Shown piece by piece: positions 24,495 to 33,433 of a stretch of DNA of 40,948 nt. Under the pieces are notes generated by a model. The model was given only the letters and a program-made list of their open reading frames with translations, was not told where the DNA came from and searched no databases. The stretch spans positions 1-40,948 of the forward strand of contig JAJZPI010000012.1 in NCBI GenBank assembly GCA_021811275.1. Reading direction: 5' to 3'. A program made the position numbers and the translations under genes. The stretch comes from Deltaproteobacteria bacterium (GTDB lineage Bacteria > Desulfobacterota > Desulfarculia > Desulfarculales > Desulfarculaceae). Position 1 is the stretch's first letter. Each line of letters starts with the position of its first letter.

Positions 24495-25088
24495 ATGAAA
24501 ACCCAGCGCATAGTCAACGTAGGCGTGGGCGGCCAGGGCAACCTTCTGGCCAGCAATCTCCTGGGCCAGGCCGCCCTGGAGGCCGGAGTGCCGGTGGTGG
24601 TCAGCGAGATTCACGGCATGGCCCAGCGCGGCGGCGTGGTGGAGTCGGCGGTGCTCCTGGGCGGGGCCAAGAGCCCTATAGTAAGCGACGCCGAGGCCGA
24701 CATCATCGTGAGCTTCGAGCCGGTGGAGACCCTACGCATCCTGAACAAGGCCCACAAGGGCACCTTGGTTATAACCAACACCCGGCCCCTGCCGCCTTTC
24801 ACGGTGGCCATAGGCCAGGCCCCCTATCCCAAGCCCGACGAGGCGATCAAGTTCATCAAGAAAAAGGTGGGCAGACTGGTCGCCTTCGACGGTCAGGAGT
24901 TGGCCGAGAAGGCCAAGAATCCCTTGAGCCTCAACATGGTCCTGCTGGGGGCGCTCTTTGCCGTGGGCGAGCTGCCGGTTCCGGTCAAGACCATGAAAAA
25001 AATGATCAAGCAGAACAGCAAGGAACGCTTCGTGGAGGCCAACCTGAAGGCCTTCGACTTGGGTTTCCAGGCGGCTGCCGGCAACTGA
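24495..25088 (+). CDS. iorB: Indolepyruvate ferredoxin oxidoreductase, beta subunit
   Basis: A 197-residue gamma-type 2-oxoacid oxidoreductase domain. The N-terminal VNVGVGGQGNLLASNLLG and SEIHGMAQRGGVVESAV are hallmarks of IorB, which pairs with IorA in the active enzyme. AGGAGGAAGCC precedes the ATG, 10 bases after the iorA stop, so both are translated from one mRNA. Length is typical. A strong terminator closes the operon. Confidence 0.95.
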   Translation: MKTQRIVNVGVGGQGNLLASNLLGQAALEAGVPVVVSEIHGMAQRGGVVESAVLLGGAKSPIVSDAEADIIVSFEPVETLRILNKAHKGTLVITNTRPLPPFTVAIGQAPYPKPDEAIKFIKKKVGRLVAFDGQELAEKAKNPLSLNMVLLGALFAVGELPVPVKTMKKMIKQNSKERFVEANLKAFDLGFQAAAGN

Positions 25089-25110
25089 ACATCATCCTGA
25101 ATCGCCTGGC

Positions 25111-25140
25111 GGGGGGCTTCGGCCCCCCTTTCCTTTTCTT
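25111..25140 (+). terminator. Terminator of iorAB
   Basis: GGGGGGC (25111-25117), a UUCG tetraloop and GCCCCCC (25122-25128) are followed by a T-rich tail (TTTCCTTTTCTT). Confidence 0.88.
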
Positions 25141-25227
25141 GCCCGCCGTGGGCCCGGCTCGCTTTAGAATAAAATCATAGGGGGAAAATCGTGATTGGCG
25201 GATGAGTCGCCGTGAAAGGAGGGCCCC

Positions 25228-25530
25228 ATGGCGGTGAAGGTGCTAATCACCAGGCTTTTGAAGCCCGGCGCCCTGGTGGATGCGGCCTTGGCGCTGTCGC
25301 AACTGCGCGGGCAGGCGATGGTCCAACCCGGCTACATCTCCGGCGAAACCCTGGTCAGCCGCGATGAGCCCAACAAGCTGGTGGTCGTGAGCACCTGGGA
25401 CTCCTTCGAGGATTGGAGGCGCTGGCGGGACAACCCCCTGCGGGCGGCCGGAGAGGGCAGGCTGGAAAACTACCTGGCCAGCCCGGTCGGCTACGAGGTC
25501 TTCAACATGGGGGTCAGACCGGAGTCCTAG
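25228..25530 (+). CDS. ABM-domain (antibiotic biosynthesis monooxygenase-like) protein
   Basis: A 100-residue ferredoxin-fold protein of the ABM family: VKVLITRLLKPG at the start, MVQPGYISGETLVS, and VVVSTWDSFEDWRRW in the middle. Such proteins act as dimeric small oxygenases, heme-degrading-like enzymes or ligand-binding modules; no catalytic residue can be assigned. AAAGGAGG lies before the ATG. The stop shares CTAG with the convergent methyltransferase gene. It is monocistronic as far as visible, with its own leader after the iorAB terminator. Confidence 0.82.
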   Translation: MAVKVLITRLLKPGALVDAALALSQLRGQAMVQPGYISGETLVSRDEPNKLVVVSTWDSFEDWRRWRDNPLRAAGEGRLENYLASPVGYEVFNMGVRPES

Positions 25531-26366
25531 GGCAGGGGCGGGGCTGTGTTGCGCAGCAGGAACTCGTTGCAGCCCAAACCCCGGCCGCAGTCGGTGTGCT
25601 TGAGTTCGGTGAAGCCGCGCGGGGCCAGAAAGTCCATCACCTCCTGCGGACGCGAGACCTCGAAGGGATAGCCCCCCACCCAGTCCACGAAGTCGCGCCA
25701 GGCGTTCATGCCCCGGTTGCTCTGGTAGGTCCGCCAGGTGTGGAAGGGCCGTCCGCGCAGCAGGTCCTTAAGCGTGGCCGGTCCCCAGAGACGCAACAGC
25801 GCCGGGCCGGCCACCAGCCAGCGCAGCGGGCCGGGCAGCCGGTTGTAGGCCAGCTTGACCGCGGCCCAGACCCGGCTGGGCCAGCCCTGGTCGTTGTAGA
25901 GGGCGATGTAGAGCAGCCCGCCGGGAGCCACGGCGCGGGCGGCGTTGTCCAGGGCCCGCCATTGGTCGCCGGTGTGATGCAGCACTCCCCAGGAATAGAC
26001 CACCTGGAAACTGCCCAGGGAGCGCAGATATGCCTGGTCCAGGGCGTCGCCCCGCTCCACCGCCCAGCCGGGGTCGCCGGGGAAGAAGCGGTCCTTGAGG
26101 GCCTGGGTGCAGGCCACGGATTGGGGGTCGTAGTCAAACGAGCGCACCCGGGCGCCCAACCGGCGGGCGGCCAGACTGAACAGACCGCTCCCCGAGCCGG
26201 CGTCCAGGAAGCTCATCCCCTCCAGGCTTGGCACCCCCAGCATTTCCCGCAAGGATTTTTCGGCCTCGGCCAGGCGCGCGGGAGTCAGGCCATCCAGAAA
26301 ACGCCGCCAGTTTTCGCCAAAGGCGAAGCGGGTATCCGGGGCCGGGTCGATGGGGGGTCCGGGCAT
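25527..26366 (-). CDS. Class I SAM-dependent methyltransferase
   Basis: A 279-residue methyltransferase with motif I FLDAGSGSGLFSL (around residue 52), the acidic residue FDYDPQ after beta-2, GDALD, VVYSWGVLHHTGD and the post-motif PGGLLYIALYN. The substrate is unknown; the C-terminal part (from about 165) is longer than in small UbiE-like enzymes. The ATG at 26366 is chosen because GAGGAGG lies just upstream; the open frame further upstream runs antisense through the MFS gene. It is convergent with the ABM gene and divergent from the MFS exporter. Confidence 0.88.
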   Translation of the reverse strand: MPGPPIDPAPDTRFAFGENWRRFLDGLTPARLAEAEKSLREMLGVPSLEGMSFLDAGSGSGLFSLAARRLGARVRSFDYDPQSVACTQALKDRFFPGDPGWAVERGDALDQAYLRSLGSFQVVYSWGVLHHTGDQWRALDNAARAVAPGGLLYIALYNDQGWPSRVWAAVKLAYNRLPGPLRWLVAGPALLRLWGPATLKDLLRGRPFHTWRTYQSNRGMNAWRDFVDWVGGYPFEVSRPQEVMDFLAPRGFTELKHTDCGRGLGCNEFLLRNTAPPLP

Positions 26367-26486
26367 CACTGGCCTCCTCGGGTGGACGGCGAGGCAAATA
26401 TACCAGAATAGCCGCCCTGGGGGGCGGAGGCCGACGGTGCTAGAATATGGGCGCCGCGCCTTCGCGGCCAGGGAGAGAAATGCCTG

Positions 26487-27692
26487 ATGCCCAGAGCGGC
26501 CAGCCGAGCGCGAACATCGGAGAGGGAGCGGGCTCGTCCCGGCCAAGGGCTTTTCGGGCTGCAGGCCGTGGTCTTCGCCTTGGTGGCGGCGGCCTTCACC
26601 ACCTACTACCTGCCCCAGCCCGTGCTGCCGGTGCTGGAGCTGGAGTTCGGGGTGCCGCCGGCGGTGGCCTCCTGGACCGTCTCGGCCCTGGTGCTGGGGG
26701 TGGCCCTGGCCAATCTGCCCTTCGGGCTTTTGGCCGACCGCTACCCTGTGCGTCCCCTGATCCTGCTGGGCTCCCTGGTGGTGGCCGCCGGCAGCCTGGC
26801 CTGCGCGGCCGTGCACGACCTGCCTCTGCTGGTGGGGGTCCGTTTCGTGCAAGGACTGTTTCTGCCCGCCCTGACCACCTGCCTGGCCGCCTACCTGGCC
26901 CGCACCCTGCCCCTGGACCGCTTGAACGTGGTCATGGGATCCTACGTCTCGGCCACGGTAGCAGGGGGGCTGCTGGGGCGGCTGCTGGGGGGCTGGATCC
27001 ACCCGCCCTTGCACTGGCGCTATGCCTTCGTCACCGCCGCGCTCCTGGTGTTGGCAGCGGGCGCGGCGGCCCTGCTCTGGTTGCCCAGGCGGCCGCTGGC
27101 CTCCCGCTCCACGGGGCCCAGCCAGGGATTCCTAACCCTCCTGCTCCGGCCTGACTGCCTGCGCATGTTCCTGGTGGCCATGGGCTCGTTCTTCGTTTTT
27201 TCTTCGGTCTTCAACTACCTGCCCTTTTATCTCAGCGCGCCGCCCTTCAACGCCTCCACCCAGTTGATAACCATGATGTACCTGACCTATCTGATCGGGG
27301 TGGTGGTGGGGCCTTTGGCCGGCCGAGTCTCCAACCGCCTGGGCGCGGGCGCGGCGATGGCCTTGGGCTCGCTGATTTTCGCCGTGGCCGTGGCGCTCAC
27401 CCTCATCCCCAGCTTGGCCGCGGTGGCCCTGGGCCTGGCCGGGGTCTGTCTGGGTTTCTTCACCGTGCACGCCGCGGCGGCCGGGGCCCTGAACCGACGC
27501 TTGAGCGCCAGCCAGGGCCGGGCCAACTCCCTCTATGTGCTCTTCTATTACCTGGGGGGCTATCTCGGCATCACCCTGGCCGGCGCGGCCTGGGGATGGG
27601 GCGGCTGGGAGGCGGTGGCCGGCCAGGACCTGGCCATGCTGGCCCTGCCGCTGGCGGTGGGCATTTACGAGATGCTGCGCCGCCGGGCCTAG
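26487..27692 (+). CDS. MFS transporter, YnfM-like
   Basis: A 401-residue major facilitator with about 12 hydrophobic helices. The loop 2-3 signature reads GLLADRYPVRPLIL. The first helix motif YYLPQPVLPVLELEFG resembles the YnfM/YgaY drug-efflux type. A G-rich helix-5 motif (VSATVAGGLLGRLLGGW) suits the antiporter motif C, so export is likelier than uptake. GGGAGAG lies nine bases upstream of ATG 26487. It is divergent from the methyltransferase with about 120 bases between them, where a TAGAAT box is seen. The substrate is unknown. Confidence 0.88.
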   Translation: MPRAASRARTSERERARPGQGLFGLQAVVFALVAAAFTTYYLPQPVLPVLELEFGVPPAVASWTVSALVLGVALANLPFGLLADRYPVRPLILLGSLVVAAGSLACAAVHDLPLLVGVRFVQGLFLPALTTCLAAYLARTLPLDRLNVVMGSYVSATVAGGLLGRLLGGWIHPPLHWRYAFVTAALLVLAAGAAALLWLPRRPLASRSTGPSQGFLTLLLRPDCLRMFLVAMGSFFVFSSVFNYLPFYLSAPPFNASTQLITMMYLTYLIGVVVGPLAGRVSNRLGAGAAMALGSLIFAVAVALTLIPSLAAVALGLAGVCLGFFTVHAAAAGALNRRLSASQGRANSLYVLFYYLGGYLGITLAGAAWGWGGWEAVAGQDLAMLALPLAVGIYEMLRRRA

Positions 27693-27716
27693 GCCGGCCG
27701 GCTTGCAAGTTAAAGC

Positions 27717-28526
27717 TTACTCGTGGCCCCGCTGGTGACGGATTTGGCGCGCCTGCTCGGCCATGATCGCCGCTTGCAAGATGGGACGCAGCTTGGCCCA
27801 GAGCGGAGCCTGGTCGCCCTGGACGATGAACCGGGCCCCCACGTAGTCGTGGCGGAAGGTGGATTGGCGCACCCGCACCACCGCAATCTTGACCGGTACG
27901 TTCCGCCCGCGCAGGCTGAGCTGGAGGTCGTGCCGGCTGCCGAGTTCCACGGTTCCCTGAGGGACATGGAAGCCCACTCCGCCCACGGAGAGGTTGAGCG
28001 CCACCATCTTGAGGGCTTGCGTGGAGAAACCGACCTGGCTGTGGCCGTCCAAGTCCACGCGCACCCCGGCCCGGGCGTTGGTCTGGCTGGGCGAAGGTGA
28101 TGCCTCCAGCCGGACCAGGAGGGCGATCTCTTCCTGCTCGGGGCTCAGCCTGACCATGCGCACGTCCTCCAGGCGGGCCGAGAGACCCAGGCGCTGTGGA
28201 CCTACATCGCCCCGCACCACGGTGGAAAGCTCCAAGGCCGCTCCAGCCATTGACTTTAGGGTCGGCGGCGAGGTCTGGGCGAGCACAACCTCCCCGCCGG
28301 CCAGCACGTCAAGGATAATGGAGGAGCGAACATCGAGCTGATCCCGATGCGGGCTGTGGTCGAACAGGAGCAGGACATCCTCGCGCAGGGTGACGCCGAG
28401 CTTGTCGCGCAGCAGGGCGAAGGCTTGGCTGGCGTTGCGCGGGCTGTGGTGTTGGCGGCGGCCTCCACCAGCCTGGGCGTTTTGGCGTCCCCGGGTCAGG
28501 GCGTTGGGCAGGCTCATCCTGAGCAT
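27717..28526 (-). CDS. PilZ-domain c-di-GMP-binding protein
   Basis: A 269-residue protein. A YcgR-N-like beta domain (about 40-135; DVLLLFDHSPHRDQL and so on) precedes a PilZ domain (about 150-255). The c-di-GMP signature is complete: RAGVR (RxxxR) and NLSVGG (N-x-S-x-x-G). Such two-domain proteins slow flagellar motors or control secretion on c-di-GMP binding. It stands alone, downstream (minus) of nothing obvious and convergent with the MFS gene. The ribosome site is weak (AGGA, ten bases). It is a different type from the one-domain PilZ protein next to motB. Confidence 0.85.
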   Translation of the reverse strand: MLRMSLPNALTRGRQNAQAGGGRRQHHSPRNASQAFALLRDKLGVTLREDVLLLFDHSPHRDQLDVRSSIILDVLAGGEVVLAQTSPPTLKSMAGAALELSTVVRGDVGPQRLGLSARLEDVRMVRLSPEQEEIALLVRLEASPSPSQTNARAGVRVDLDGHSQVGFSTQALKMVALNLSVGGVGFHVPQGTVELGSRHDLQLSLRGRNVPVKIAVVRVRQSTFRHDYVGARFIVQGDQAPLWAKLRPILQAAIMAEQARQIRHQRGHE

Positions 28527-28663
28527 GGCGCTTGATCCTATGAATTCCAGGCGTTATATCACAGGTATGCCCCCCGATGAGGTGGGGGAAATATGAGGAG
28601 AAGGCGGGTGGGGCAGACCCGAGTGCGATTTTAACTTTTTCTCAGGATTTTGTCTCCCAAGAA

Positions 28664-29830
28664 TTATGAGGCCCGCAGGGCGTCGACGATATGTAGCCGG
28701 GCGGCGCGGACCGAGGGCAAAAAGCCGCCCAGCAGGCCCATGCCCAGGGCGAAGGCCAAGGTTTGCAGGGCGATGACCGGGGTCAGGCGGAAGCTGAAGG
28801 CTAGCTCGGAGAAGGTGGCCCAGTTGGTGGTGGAGATGCGCACCAGCTGCATGAGGGCCGCCCCGGCTAGGCCGGCCAGGCCGCCCAGCAGCGACAGCAA
28901 TAGCGACTCGGCCAGAAAGGCCAGCAGGATGTCGCGGCGGCGGAAGCCCAGGGCCCTCAGGGTACCCACCTCGACGGTGCGGTTGGCGACCGCCGCGTAC
29001 ATGGTGATCATGGCCCCTAGCATCGCCCCGACGCTGAAGATGATGGTGAGCACCAGGCCCAGGATGCGTATGAAGCGGGCCATGGCCTCCGACTGTTCCT
29101 CGTAGTATTTCTGCTCGCGCTTGATCTCCATGGGGAGCCTGGGGTCGGACTCAAGGCGCTGCTTGAGCCGGTCGAATAGCGCGGGGTCGCGCAGGGTCAC
29201 CAGCACCGAGGAGTAGACCGGCCGGCGGAAGGCCTGCCTGAGCTGCTCCACATCGCACCAGACCTCCGAATCGAAGCCCGAGCCGTGGCTGTCGATGATT
29301 CCCACCACCCGCCAGGCGCGGCGGCCGAAGGTGAGCGAGCCGCCCAGGCCCGCGCCCGCGAAGCCATGGGCGATGTTCCTGCCCACCACCACCTCGGAGC
29401 TGGCGGGCGCGAACATGCGCCCGGCGACCAGGCGCACCTGGGGCCGCATTTCCAGGCCCACCTCGTTCATGCCGCGCACGCTGACGTTGCCCGCGCCGCC
29501 GCCGTCCAGCTTGGGCAGGCTGATGAGCACGACGATTTCGCGCGAGGCCAGGGGTCTGCCTTCCTGGTCGCGGGCGATCTCCGGCTGGGTCTCCACCACC
29601 GGGGCCTGATCCAGGGGGATGATGGACTGAACCTCGGCCTGGGCCGCTCGGCGCACCGCCAGGGCGTTGTTTGGCGAGCCGGTGGAAACCAGAGTCTCCT
29701 TGAGCCCCTGGGCCAGCATCAAGACCGCCGCGAAGACGAAGACCACCAGGGCCATGCCGCCGGCGGTTAGAGCTGTGGTAAGACGGCGCACCCACAGGTT
29801 GCGCAGGCTGTAGGAGAGGGGGATGGGCAT
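28664..29830 (-). CDS. ABC transporter permease, FtsX/MacB type (second permease)
   Basis: A 388-residue FtsX-domain permease: an N-terminal helix (LTTALTAGGMALVVFVFAAV), a large extracytoplasmic MacB-core domain (about 45-240), then three helices with LGLVLTIIFSVGAMLG, ANRTVEVGTLRALGFRRRDI and a last helix. The coupling helix EVGTLRALGFRRRDIL is typical. It lies 4 bases after the first permease and is the last gene of the operon. Such exporters act by mechanotransmission to extract lipids, lipoproteins or peptides rather than move substrates through a pore. Confidence 0.9.
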   Translation of the reverse strand: MPIPLSYSLRNLWVRRLTTALTAGGMALVVFVFAAVLMLAQGLKETLVSTGSPNNALAVRRAAQAEVQSIIPLDQAPVVETQPEIARDQEGRPLASREIVVLISLPKLDGGGAGNVSVRGMNEVGLEMRPQVRLVAGRMFAPASSEVVVGRNIAHGFAGAGLGGSLTFGRRAWRVVGIIDSHGSGFDSEVWCDVEQLRQAFRRPVYSSVLVTLRDPALFDRLKQRLESDPRLPMEIKREQKYYEEQSEAMARFIRILGLVLTIIFSVGAMLGAMITMYAAVANRTVEVGTLRALGFRRRDILLAFLAESLLLSLLGGLAGLAGAALMQLVRISTTNWATFSELAFSFRLTPVIALQTLAFALGMGLLGGFLPSVRAARLHIVDALRAS

Positions 29831-29834
29831 GCCT

Positions 29835-30989
29835 CTAGCCCACCCGGCGCAGGCCCGAGGCGATGGACATGGACATCACCCGGATCATGGGTATCAGCGC
29901 GGCCATCACGCCCACTCCGGCCGCAGCCGCCGCCCCCAGGCCGATCAGGGCGGGGGGAATGATGAAATCGTGCAGCCCGCCCACGGCCCTGACGAAGGCG
30001 TCGCCGGCGGGGAAGGCCAGCGCCGTGCCCAGGGCTCCGCCCATGAGCGCCAGCAGGAGCGATTCGCCCATGACCAGGATAGCGATGCGGCCGGAGCCGA
30101 AGCCCAGGGTCTTCAGGACCACGTACTCGGTGGTGCGCTCGCGCGCGCTCATGGCCATGGTGTTGGCAAGCACGGTCAGGATCACCAGCACCACCACCAC
30201 GGAAATGACCTGGATGGCCACCAGCAGGGCCTTGGTCATGGCCACGAAGCCCAGTTGGAACGACTTCTCGGTCTCGGTGATGGTTTCGGCCTGGGAGTTC
30301 TTGAATTCCCTGTCGACCAGGCGGCTGATGTGGGCGGCCTGGTCCGGTTCGGCAATTCTGATCACGAAGGAGCCCACCCGGTCGGCCCGCACAGGCATGG
30401 TCTTCTTGAGGCTCTCGTTGAGGTAGTCGAAGTTCATGACCATCAGGCTTTCGTCGGTGCTGGGTTTGGCTCCGCGGTAGATGCCGCGGACCACGAAGGA
30501 CCAGTCGCCGGGGAAGATGTTGCCCTTGATCGGAATCTGGTCGCCGATTCGCCAGCCGTATTTTTCGGCCAGCCGCTTGCCGATGACGCAAGCCCTTTTC
30601 TCGCGGTGGAAGCTCAGGCGCTCGCTTTCGCTGAGGACGAACTCCGGATGCAGCTCGAAGAAGCCCGGCCCCACCGCGAAGCGGGGGAAGAAGTTTCGCT
30701 CGTCGATATATATCCCCCCGAACCAGGACATGTAGGTGAAGCCGTTGACGCCGGGAATCTGCCGGATGGTTTGCAGGTAGGAAAGGGGCAGCGAGAAGGT
30801 CAGCGAGACGGCGTTGCGCACTACCAGCCGGTTGTCGGCGGCGGAGTTGACCCCTCGATACCAGGCCTCGACCACCGCCTGCAACAGCAGGAAGGCCAGG
30901 ATGGCCACGGCCATGCCCAGCACGGTAAGCGCTGTGCGCAGCTTGTGCCGCCAGAGGTGACGATGTATCAGCGCCCAGAACATGGCCAA
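29835..30989 (-). CDS. ABC transporter permease, FtsX/MacB type (first permease)
   Basis: A 384-residue FtsX-type permease with an N-terminal helix (LRTALTVLGMAVAILAFLLL), a large outer domain and three C-terminal helices. The coupling helix reads TTEYVVLKTLGFGSGRIAIL. It is five bases downstream of the ATPase gene. The two permeases differ, so the exporter is a heterodimer of the LolCE or Yhg type rather than a MacB homodimer. The substrate is not evident. Confidence 0.9.
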   Translation of the reverse strand: MAMFWALIHRHLWRHKLRTALTVLGMAVAILAFLLLQAVVEAWYRGVNSAADNRLVVRNAVSLTFSLPLSYLQTIRQIPGVNGFTYMSWFGGIYIDERNFFPRFAVGPGFFELHPEFVLSESERLSFHREKRACVIGKRLAEKYGWRIGDQIPIKGNIFPGDWSFVVRGIYRGAKPSTDESLMVMNFDYLNESLKKTMPVRADRVGSFVIRIAEPDQAAHISRLVDREFKNSQAETITETEKSFQLGFVAMTKALLVAIQVISVVVVLVILTVLANTMAMSARERTTEYVVLKTLGFGSGRIAILVMGESLLLALMGGALGTALAFPAGDAFVRAVGGLHDFIIPPALIGLGAAAAAGVGVMAALIPMIRVMSMSIASGLRRVG

Positions 30990-30994
30990 AACCT

Positions 30995-31702
30995 TCAGTT
31001 CGCCAGCAGCGCCCCCTTGTCCAGGTGGATCACCCGTCTGGCTCGCGCCGCCGCCCGGGGATCATGGGTGACCATGATGATGGTCTTGCCGAACTCGGCG
31101 TTCAAGCGGGCCAGAAGCTCCATGATCTCCTCGGCCGAGACCTTGTCCAGGTCGCCGGTGGGCTCGTCGGCGGCGATCAGGGTGGGGTCGGTGACCAGCG
31201 CGCGGGCGATGGCCACCCGCTGCTGCTGACCGCCGGAGAGCTGGCTCGGGGTGTGGTCGCGCCGGTGGGTCAGCCCCACCAGCGACAGGGCCAGGTCCAC
31301 GTGGCGACGGCGCTCGGCCCGGCTCAAGGGGGTCAGGATCAGGGGCAGCTCCACGTTCTCGTAGGCGGTGAGGACCGGTATGAGATTGTAGAACTGAAAA
31401 ACGAAGCCCACGTGGCGGGCCCGCCAGGCGGCCAGATCCACCTCGCCCAGCTCGGTGATGTCCAGCCCGCCCACGCTCAAGGCGCCGCGGTCGGCGCGGT
31501 CCAGGCCGGCCAGGATGTTGAGCAGGGTGGTCTTGCCCGAGCCGGAGGGGCCCATGAGGGCCAGAAACTCGCCCTCGGCCACGCCGAGAGTGATGTCCTC
31601 CAGCACCGGGATGACCTCCTCGCCCCGGGTGTAGGACTTGCACAGGCCGGTGATCTCGACCAGGAGGTGATCCGGCGCGCCGGGCTGGCCGGTCTCGCTC
31701 AT
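30995..31702 (-). CDS. ABC transporter ATPase, LolD/MacB type
   Basis: A 235-residue ATPase with Walker A GPSGSGKTT, Q-loop FQFYNLIPV, signature LSGGQQQRVAIARAL and Walker B LIAADEPTGDLD. It has the LolD-subfamily profile. Its start overlaps the membrane fusion protein stop by four bases (ATGA). It powers the two FtsX permeases that follow. Confidence 0.95.
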   Translation of the reverse strand: MSETGQPGAPDHLLVEITGLCKSYTRGEEVIPVLEDITLGVAEGEFLALMGPSGSGKTTLLNILAGLDRADRGALSVGGLDITELGEVDLAAWRARHVGFVFQFYNLIPVLTAYENVELPLILTPLSRAERRRHVDLALSLVGLTHRRDHTPSQLSGGQQQRVAIARALVTDPTLIAADEPTGDLDKVSAEEIMELLARLNAEFGKTIIMVTHDPRAAARARRVIHLDKGALLAN

Positions 31703-32937
31703 TCGCTCAGCACCTTGACCTTCTGACCGTCCTTAAGGCCAGCCGGCGGGTTGAGAACCACCCGGTCGCCGTCCTTTAGACCATCCAGCACCTGGACGGT
31801 GTCCCCCAGTTCGGGGCCGGTCCGCACCGGGGTCAGGAGGACCTGGCCCTGCTCGACCTTGAAGGCCGCTTGGCCGCCATGCTTCTCCAGCAGGGCCTGC
31901 TTGAGCACGCTCAGGCGAGGCAGGCGCTCTCCTTCGGCCAGGGGCCTGGTCAGGAAGGAAACCTTGGCGCTCATCTCCGGGCGCAGGGCGGGGTGAAGCT
32001 GGTCGAAGCGCACCTTGACCACAATGGTTCCCTTGGAGCGGTCGGCGGTGGGCATGATTACGTGGACCTGGCCCAACAGGGGCTCGTCGGCCAGGGCGTC
32101 CAGGGTCACCAGGCAGGGCTGATCCTGTACGACCTTGCCGATGTTGGACTCGGTGACGTCAGCCTCGACCATTAGCGACTCCATGTCGGCCAAGGTGGCG
32201 ACCGCTGCCTTGGCGTTGGTCGCCGAGCCGAAGGGGGCCACCACCTCTCCGATGTCGGCGTCCTTGGTCAGCACCATGGCGTCGAAGGGGGCGCGGATGA
32301 AGGTGTAGTCCAGGGTGGCCTCGGCCTGGCGCAGACCGGCCTGGGCCGCCTGTACGTTGCGCTCGGTGGCGGCGTGGGCGGCCCTGGCTTTGAACAGGCG
32401 GGTCTCGGCCACGTCGTAGTCGGCGCGCGGGGCGACTTTCCTCTCCCATAGCGCCTTGAACCGGCGGAAGTTGGCCCGGGCGTCGTCGAATTCGGCTTGG
32501 GCCTGGTCCACGGCCGCGCGAGCGGCGGCCAAACGGGCGCTGGCCTCGTCGCGGGCGGCGGTCAGGTCGCCGTTTTCGAGCTGGGCCATGACCTGGCCCT
32601 TGCTCACCCTTTGGCCGGCCTCCACGCCCATGTATATCAGCCGTCCGGTGCCCTTGGAGCTGACGGCGGCCTTGCGTTGGGCCACCACGTAGCCCGTGGC
32701 GCTGAGCACGGAGATGCTCTGGGAGGGCGAGAGTCGGCTGACCACCCCCACCTTGACCTCCTGGGCCGGACTGAGCCAGCCCAAGGCCCAGCCCAGGCCG
32801 GCCAGGACCGCCAGCAGCGCCGCCGCCAGCAGGAATATCCGTTTGCCCTTGCGGCGGCGTCCCGGCGCGGCCACGCCCCAGCCCGCGCGGTCGATGCGCA
32901 GGGCGGAGATGTCCGGCTTGGGTGTTGCTTGTTCCAT
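31699..32937 (-). CDS. Membrane fusion protein (HlyD/RND type) of the ABC exporter
   Basis: A 412-residue periplasmic adaptor. A transmembrane anchor (FLLAAALLAVLAGLGWALGW, about 36-55) precedes the barrel-sandwich hybrid domain with GRLIYMGVEAGQRVSKGQVM and the coiled-coil hairpin (about 125-200). IRAPFDAMVLTKDADIGEVV closes the lipoyl domain, and beta-barrel and membrane-proximal domains follow. The ATG at 32937 is chosen over an upstream extension that runs into FliL; the ribosome site is weak. MacA-like function with a TolC-like channel is expected, but no TolC gene is nearby. Confidence 0.9.
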   Translation of the reverse strand: MEQATPKPDISALRIDRAGWGVAAPGRRRKGKRIFLLAAALLAVLAGLGWALGWLSPAQEVKVGVVSRLSPSQSISVLSATGYVVAQRKAAVSSKGTGRLIYMGVEAGQRVSKGQVMAQLENGDLTAARDEASARLAAARAAVDQAQAEFDDARANFRRFKALWERKVAPRADYDVAETRLFKARAAHAATERNVQAAQAGLRQAEATLDYTFIRAPFDAMVLTKDADIGEVVAPFGSATNAKAAVATLADMESLMVEADVTESNIGKVVQDQPCLVTLDALADEPLLGQVHVIMPTADRSKGTIVVKVRFDQLHPALRPEMSAKVSFLTRPLAEGERLPRLSVLKQALLEKHGGQAAFKVEQGQVLLTPVRTGPELGDTVQVLDGLKDGDRVVLNPPAGLKDGQKVKVLSE

Positions 32938-32967
32938 GGTCAGCCATCCCCGCCAGGATTGAGCCCT

Positions 32968-33001
32968 GCCGGCCGGGGAGGGGAAACCCCGGCGGGCCGG
33001 C
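32968..33001. repeat. Intercistronic GC-rich hairpin
   Basis: GCCGGCC (32968-32974) pairs with GGCCGGC (32995-33001), and GGGG (32975-32978) can pair with CCCC (32987-32990). It lies exactly between the fliL stop and the fusion-protein start. No T-run follows on either strand. It may stabilise the upstream mRNA or reduce read-through between the two genes. Confidence 0.5.
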
Positions 33002-33433
33002 TTACTGGATGAAGAAGTCGGTGAAGTAGACGACCGGCAGCCTCTCAGGAGCGCCGATGGTGCGCGCCACCAGTCGGCGGATGTCATCGCGGAGCTTGAG
33101 CTTGCCCTCGAGGCTTGAGACGTCCTTGACGGTCAGGCTGGAGAGCAAGAGCAGGATGGAATCGCGCACGATGGGCAGGCGCTCATCCAAGGCCTTTTTG
33201 CGCGGCTCCTCCCGAACATCGACTGAGATGGTCATCTTGAGATAGCGCTTGCCGCCCTCGTCGGCCAGGTTGATCAAAAAGGGCTCAAAGGCCAGAACCG
33301 TGGAAGGCGGTTTCCCGCCTCCCTCTCCCCCCCCGCCGCCTCCCGAGGCCAGGGCGGGGGCCGTACCGGCCAGCAGCAGGGCCAGGGCGAGACTTAGGCA
33401 GAGCCATGAGCGAATGGTCTTCACGGTTTCCAT
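33002..33433 (-). CDS. fliL: FliL-like flagellar basal-body-associated protein
   Basis: A 143-residue FliL family protein. An N-terminal hydrophobic segment (SWLCLSLALALLLAGTAPALA) is followed by a Gly/Glu linker and the FliL domain (EPFLINLADEGGKRYLKMTI, then VRDSILLLLSSLTVKDV). In other bacteria FliL surrounds the stator and supports MotAB. Here the hydrophobic segment ends in an Ala-Leu-Ala motif, so it might be cleaved rather than serve as a permanent anchor. It sits upstream of an ABC exporter, about 3.3 kb from motAB, which is unusual. The ribosome site is poor. Confidence 0.8.
   Translation of the reverse strand: METVKTIRSWLCLSLALALLLAGTAPALASGGGGGGEGGGKPPSTVLAFEPFLINLADEGGKRYLKMTISVDVREEPRKKALDERLPIVRDSILLLLSSLTVKDVSSLEGKLKLRDDIRRLVARTIGAPERLPVVYFTDFFIQ

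Noticed and set aside
23279-24556. Open frame of 425 codons on the minus strand inside iorA
   Set aside because: It is antisense to the clearly recognisable iorA and carries no motif.
26367-27014. N-terminal extension of the methyltransferase frame
   Set aside because: It lies antisense to the MFS gene, is Gln/Gly/His-rich, and a good ribosome site exists at ATG 26366.
32938-33087. Extension of the membrane fusion protein upstream of 32937
   Set aside because: It runs through the intercistronic hairpin and the end of fliL with no ribosome site; the helix anchor is already present from 32937.
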